Assembly (NCBI GenBank): GCA_036377075.1
Contig: DASUZB010000015.1
Location: 1 to 17,202 of the forward strand
Direction: 5' to 3'
Source: DASUZB01 sp036377075
GTDB taxonomy: Bacteria > Actinomycetota > CALGFH01
DNA: 17,202 bases
Below the pieces are notes generated by a model. The model searched no databases, was not told the DNA's origin, and saw only the letters and a program-made list of their open reading frames with translations. Below, piece by piece: positions 14,348 to 17,202 of the stretch. Each line of letters begins with the position of its first letter. The stretch's first letter is position 1. The translations under genes were made by a program, and so were the position numbers.

Positions 14348-14839
14348 TCAGGTGCCGAAGGCCCAGCGCGTCGCGCTGGCGGAGAGGCCGGGGTCGAGCT
14401 CGATCAGCCCGACCACCCGGCGGGGGCGCACCGCGAACAGCGGGTCGTCGCCGGGGTCCGGGAAGTCGCCGCCGTACTTGCGGCTGTAGGCGGCCAGGAC
14501 CTGGGCGATGCGCTCCCGGTCGGTGATCCGCTCGGCGGTGCCCTCGAGGACGACCGACTCCCTGGCGTCCTCGGGGCTCACGGCGCAGCGCGGGTCGGCA
14601 GCGAGGTTGCGCGCCTTGCGCGAGCGCCCGCCGGTCGAGAACCAGAACGCGCCGTCGAGCCAGACGCCCCAGACCGCGGCGAGGTGCGGTGACCCGTCCG
14701 GCCTGCTGCTCGCCACCCAGTAGTTGTGCGCGCGCTCCAGCCGTTCCACCGCCCACGCCCACGGCAGCAGGCCGCTCCCGGCGTCCTCCGGCAGGATGCC
14801 GTATCCCGGCATGCTCGGTCGGCTCGCCACCGGGTCCAT
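14348..14839 (-). CDS. pyridoxamine 5'-phosphate oxidase-like (FMN/F420-binding fold) protein
   Basis: A 163-residue split beta-barrel protein. WAVERLERAHNYWVASSRPD, GSPHLAAVWGVWLDGAFWFS and TGGRSRKARNLAADPRCAVS are the standard cofactor-binding region of PPOX-like proteins; ESVVLEGTAERITDRERIAQ and a closing VVGLIELDPGL...TRWAFGT follow. Members reduce or oxidise small molecules with FMN or F420, or bind haem; the substrate here is unknown. ATG 14839 is preceded by AGGAGG eight bases away, better than the GTG at 14887. The end TRWAF resembles the TRWRF end of the broken relative at 15639-15969. Its stop directly precedes the CapA reading frame. Confidence 0.88.
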   Translation of the reverse strand: MDPVASRPSMPGYGILPEDAGSGLLPWAWAVERLERAHNYWVASSRPDGSPHLAAVWGVWLDGAFWFSTGGRSRKARNLAADPRCAVSPEDARESVVLEGTAERITDRERIAQVLAAYSRKYGGDFPDPGDDPLFAVRPRRVVGLIELDPGLSASATRWAFGT

Positions 14840-15113
14840 GCCGTTCGCCTCCTCCGCCGGCCTCGGCCCTTGCCAGGTCTCGCCCACGCTATCGGGCGCC
14901 CGCGAGGGGCGTCCACCGCCCGGCTGGCTCCGCCGCCAGATCCCGGCAACACGTCATTACCAGCAAATGATTTCGAACATGACGAATCCACTTGAAAGCG
15001 GTGCAACCACGTTGGAGAGTCCGCCCGACCGCCACCGGTCGCTCACAGGCCGGTCACCCGCGGCCCCGGTCCGGGCTGCAGCTCGACCGGCCGCACCGTC
15101 TGGAAGGACGCGC
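14840..15113. other. intergenic region between divergent PPOX and secreted-protein genes
   Basis: It contains a 10-base palindrome CGGGCGCCCG (14893-14902) and an AT-richer island (about 14950-15000) in which CGTCAT (14952-14957) and ATGACG (14979-14984) form a spaced inverted repeat. TTGAAA at 14992-14997 could be a -35 for the downstream gene, but no good -10 follows. No gene is seen. Confidence 0.4.
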
Positions 15114-15593
15114 ATGCGCCGAACCATCCTCGTCCTCGTCGCCCTCGTCGCGACCGGCTGCCTGGTGGCGGCCGTCGCCGTCGCCGCCGCGGCGCCCGCC
15201 CCACACCGCCGCGCCCAGCCCGCCGTCAGGGCGGCCCAGGTCGCCGAGATCCCGCCCGCTCCGGGCAACCCCTCGTCCGACGCCGACCTGGTCGCCGGCA
15301 CCACCGACGCCCAGGGTTTCCTCGGGGTCGACTTCAACCACGACCTCGGCGGCGCCCCCGACCATGTCGACGTCACCATCGTCGCCCCGTCCGGCGGGCA
15401 GCCGAACCTGCCCGCCAACGTGCGCGTCACCGGCGCCGACTCGACCGGGTTCGACATCCGCGTCTTCGGCCACCAGCTCGTCCGGGACCCCAACGGCAAC
15501 ATCCACGCCAAGGTCTACGCCAACCTCCCCATCACCATCGCCTACGAGGCCAGCCACAAGAAGGACTTCTGCATGACCAACGTCTGCAGCTGA
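15114..15593 (+). CDS. secreted protein of unknown function, small beta-rich domain
   Basis: A 159-residue protein starting at ATG 15114 with GGAAGGA upstream. MRRTILVLVALVATGCLVAA followed by further alanine/valine is a signal peptide. ATGC is not a good lipobox because the hydrophobic stretch continues past the cysteine, so cleavage near APAPH is more likely. After a proline-rich spacer comes a strand-rich module with GFLGVDFNHDLGGAPDHVDV, TIVAPSGGQPNLPANVRV and FDIRVFGHQLVRDPNGNI. This alternation resembles small beta-sandwich surface or lectin-like modules, but I cannot assign a family. The C-terminus FCMTNVCS has two cysteines that could bond. It ends 14 bases before a strong terminator, so it is a single-gene transcript. 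Confidence 0.78.
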   Translation: MRRTILVLVALVATGCLVAAVAVAAAAPAPHRRAQPAVRAAQVAEIPPAPGNPSSDADLVAGTTDAQGFLGVDFNHDLGGAPDHVDVTIVAPSGGQPNLPANVRVTGADSTGFDIRVFGHQLVRDPNGNIHAKVYANLPITIAYEASHKKDFCMTNVCS

Positions 15594-15607
15594 CCTCGGC
15601 TCCTCCC

Positions 15608-15636
15608 GGTCCCGGCCGCTTGGCGCGGCCGGGACC
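15608..15636 (+). terminator. strong rho-independent-type hairpin
   Basis: A perfect 12-base stem, GGTCCCGGCCGC with GCGGCCGGGACC, and a 5-base loop, starting 14 bases after the secreted-protein stop. No T-run follows. The broken PPOX gene begins immediately downstream. Confidence 0.8.
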
Positions 15637-15638
15637 GC

Positions 15639-15969
15639 TCGTATTGGCACGTATCCTCGGCGGGCACCCGCAAGGCGAGGAACCCTCGCGCACGACCCGC
15701 ACTGCGTGATCACCGTCGCCACCCACGAGTTCGACCTGGTGGTGGAGGGCACGGCGGAGCGGGTGACCGACGAGGCCAAGCTCCAGCGCGCCGTCGACGC
15801 CGTTGCGGACCAGGGATGGCAGGCGACCGTGCGCGACGGTGGCCTCTACGCCGAGTACAGCGCGCCGAGCGCGGGGCCGCCACCCTGGCACGTCTACGAG
15901 GTCACGCCCACGACGCTCTTCGCCCTCGGCACGGCCGAGCCATACGGGGCGACACGCTGGCGCTTCTGA
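15639..15969 (+). pseudogene. PPOX-fold (pyridoxamine oxidase-like) gene, 5'-truncated and frameshifted
   Basis: From 15706 the frame reads VITVATHEFDLVVEGTAERV and ends GPPPWHVYEVTPTTLFALGT...GATRWRF, the C-terminal two-thirds of a PPOX-like flavoprotein. Just upstream the expected 'TRKARNLAHDPHCVITVA' segment exists but in two frames: SYWHVSSAGTRKARN (15639-15683) and LAHDPHCVITVA (from 15685). One extra C in the CCC at 15683-15685 breaks it. The first third, with the start and first cofactor-binding strands, is absent and replaced by the terminator. GTG 15706 has no ribosome site, so a functional short protein is unlikely. It is distinct from the intact PPOX gene at 14348-14839, although the ends are alike. 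Confidence 0.75.
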
Positions 15970-16073
15970 TCCACGCCTGCGCCAAGTAGTCCACTGCTGG
16001 GGCCTGAGTCGACCCTTCCCCGCAGGCTGTGGATGCCGAGGTCGTCGGCGGCGAAATGCTCGATAGTGTCGCG

Positions 16074-16100
16074 CCTTGTCGACATGATTAACCTTGACAT
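16074..16100. repeat. paired CCTTG(TCG)ACAT elements upstream of the toxin-like gene
   Basis: CCTTGTCGACAT (16074-16085) and CCTTGACAT (16092-16100) begin 18 bases apart in an AT-richer patch just before the two-gene unit. The second contains a perfect TTGACA, but no -10 sits at the right distance. They could be operator half-sites for the downstream HTH protein. Confidence 0.35.
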
Positions 16101-16123
16101 CCAGCAAGGGAAAGGGCACGGTT

Positions 16124-16363
16124 GTGGGCGACCGGCCAGGCCAGGAGATCCCGAAGGACTACCGCAAGGTCGTCGTCCACCTGATCGACAACGAAGGCTG
16201 GACCTACCGCAGGGCCGTCGGCGATGGCTATCCGAGGCTCATCCCGGCCGACCCGGCGCACCGACCGGTCAGGCGCCCGAAGACTCCGAGTTCGCAACGG
16301 AGGTTGGACAACTTCGTCGCTGAGGTCAGGCGCAAGGGCGGCCACTGGCCGCCAGGGAGGTAG
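16124..16363 (+). CDS. small HicA-like protein, candidate toxin of a two-gene module
   Basis: A 79-residue basic protein. Predicted layout is helix (KDYRKVVVHLIDNEG), strand (WTYRRAVGD), strand (YPRLIPADP), strand (RPVRRPKTPS), helix (QRRLDNFVAEVRRKGGHW). This is the helix-three strands-helix order of HicA mRNA interferases, and 'NEGW' matches their 'xxGW' turn. The histidine of the HicA G-S-H-H segment is not present at the matching place (GDGYPRL), so ribonuclease activity is uncertain. I choose GTG 16124 with GGAAAGGG upstream; TTG 16094 would add ten residues. It ends 6 bases before the HTH gene, in the toxin-first order of hicAB. The relationship is inferred from shape, not from a search. 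Confidence 0.62.
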   Translation: MGDRPGQEIPKDYRKVVVHLIDNEGWTYRRAVGDGYPRLIPADPAHRPVRRPKTPSSQRRLDNFVAEVRRKGGHWPPGR

Positions 16364-16369
16364 GACGCG

Positions 16370-16876
16370 ATGACCTGGTTCAGCGTCGCCGTCGAGGCCC
16401 GCTGCCCGGACAGAGACCAGCACGACGTCGACGAGCGGCTGCTCGATGGGTTCGCGGAAGCCTTGGCGGCCTTTGATGGCGTGGCCGGCGGCGGGCGGGG
16501 TGCCTGGGACGCCAGGATCAGCGTGGAGGCCACCAATGCGGACCGGGCGGCCAGGGACGGCGCCGACCTGGTGCACAGGATCGCCGTCACCGCGGGCCTT
16601 CCCGACTGGCCGCTGGTTCGGCTCGAGGCCACCCGCCAGGACGTCCTTGCCGAGGAGCTGGAACGGCCGAACTACCCGGAGCTGGTGTCGGGACCGGAGG
16701 CGGCGGAGTTGCTCGGGGTGTCGCGCCAGCGGCTGTACCAGCTCGCCACCGAGCACCGGGGCTTCCCGGAGCCGCTGTACCGGTTGCGGGTCGGGCCGCT
16801 GTGGGTCCGCTCGGCGATCGAGGCGTTCTCGCAGCGGTGGGAGCGTAAGCCCGGCCGGCCCCGCAGGACCGCCTGA
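16370..16876 (+). CDS. two-domain DNA-binding protein, candidate antitoxin/regulator partner
   Basis: A 168-residue protein. Residues 1-95 form an alternating strand/helix domain (MTWFSVAVEARCP, DERLLDGFAEALAAFDGV, WDARISVEATNADRAARDGA, LPDWPLVRLEATRQDVLAEE), ferredoxin-like in pattern. About 103-155 is an AlpA/excisionase-like winged HTH: PELVSGPEAAELLGVSRQRL, YQLATEHRGFPEPLYRLRVG, PLWVRSAIEAFSQRW. The tail RKPGRPRR (159-166) resembles an AT-hook, with GRP flanked by basic residues. ATG 16370 has AGGGAGG nine bases upstream, inside the end of the previous gene, so the two are translationally linked. An N-terminal interaction domain plus a C-terminal DNA-binding domain is also the HicB design. 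It could alternatively be a simple regulator. Confidence 0.72.
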   Translation: MTWFSVAVEARCPDRDQHDVDERLLDGFAEALAAFDGVAGGGRGAWDARISVEATNADRAARDGADLVHRIAVTAGLPDWPLVRLEATRQDVLAEELERPNYPELVSGPEAAELLGVSRQRLYQLATEHRGFPEPLYRLRVGPLWVRSAIEAFSQRWERKPGRPRRTA

Positions 16877-17126
16877 CGCCGTACGCAGTCTGATTGCAGG
16901 CAGAGGGCGAAGCAGGTCGGATGGTCCGGATGACCACCGGGATGATCACGCCACGGTCGGCGTCACGGCGGGTCTGTAGCCTGAGGCTGGCGGAAGTTCG
17001 AGTCGTCCTGGCAGGCAGCGCTTCCGTGGCGACCTCCAGCTCAGAATCGGTGACCGATGTTCCGGCGCCACACGGGCACGGTCTGCATGGCGATCGCCAC
17101 CAGCCGCCACCTGCAGGAGGCGCACG
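16877..17126. other. intergenic region with no recognised gene
   Basis: 250 bases with weak coding character in all frames. GTTCGAGTC near 17000 looks like a tRNA T-loop, but no tRNA folds around it. No promoter or terminator is convincing. Confidence 0.4.
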
Positions 17127-17202
17127 ATGGAACCCACCGACGACAGCGGAAAGGCCGGCCCCTCGACCAGGGCGCCAGGCCGCCCGGATGACGCTGCGGC
17201 GC
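17127..17202 (+). CDS. start of an unidentified gene, cut by the window edge
   Basis: ATG 17127 has a textbook AGGAGG six bases upstream and opens a frame of 25 codons (MEPTDDSGKAGPSTRAPGRP...) to the window end. The visible N-terminus is hydrophilic and low complexity, typical of a disordered leader. Nothing in it identifies the product. Confidence 0.55.
   Translation, partial: MEPTDDSGKAGPSTRAPGRPDDAAA

Noticed and set aside
16990..17030. tRNA-like T-loop GTTCGAGTC, possible tRNA fragment or attachment site
   Set aside because: The flanking stem has mismatches, no acceptor, D or anticodon arm fits, and no integrase is present.
16946..17137. 63-codon minus-strand open frame
   Set aside because: It has no ribosome site and no domain, and it covers the start and ribosome site of the better plus-strand gene at 17127.

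Overview
High-GC actinobacterial chromosome. The base composition is strongly GC, real reading frames have almost only G or C at third codon positions, starts include GTG and TTG, and the gene families are typical of soil actinomycetes: ECF sigma factors with NTF2-like tails, MarR regulators, large ATP-binding LuxR regulators and DHFR-like RibD-C proteins. I cannot name the genus. No tRNA, rRNA, CRISPR array, insertion sequence or phage gene is visible.

Layout, left to right. (1) 1-2525: a minus-strand pair (alpha/beta hydrolase, then a DHFR-like protein cut by the window edge) diverges from a MarR regulator. A decayed SgcJ/EcaC-type remnant lies between them. The MarR gene converges on, and overlaps by 8 bp, a second DHFR-like gene. 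(2) 1983-5204: a minus-strand run reading NAD(P)-binding oxidoreductase, small monooxygenase-fold protein, broken ArsR-type regulator, SigG-like ECF sigma factor and DHFR-like protein. (3) 5284-6174: a SigJ/ECF41-type sigma factor, divergent from the oxidoreductase, with a candidate ECF41-type promoter facing each way. (4) 6181-14839: a long minus-strand run of a PPOX-fold flavoprotein, CapA-type lipoprotein, BKACE-type cleavage enzyme, MarR regulator, DHA2-type drug exporter, large LuxR-type ATPase regulator and TPR protein. The MarR gene and the exporter each have a CGTACG-centred operator candidate with the same 13-bp core. (5) 15114-17202, plus strand: a secreted protein of unknown function with a strong terminator, a broken PPOX-fold gene, a two-gene unit resembling a divergent HicA/HicB-type toxin-antitoxin pair, and the start of an unidentified gene.

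How the parts fit: most of the window is accessory stress or xenobiotic response material, made of self-contained regulator plus enzyme or exporter sets. Several genes are remnants (near 1231, 3664, 4033 and 15639), so the region appears to have been rearranged repeatedly. The items most worth following are the HicA/HicB-like pair, the divergent ECF41 promoter pair and the twin MarR operators.
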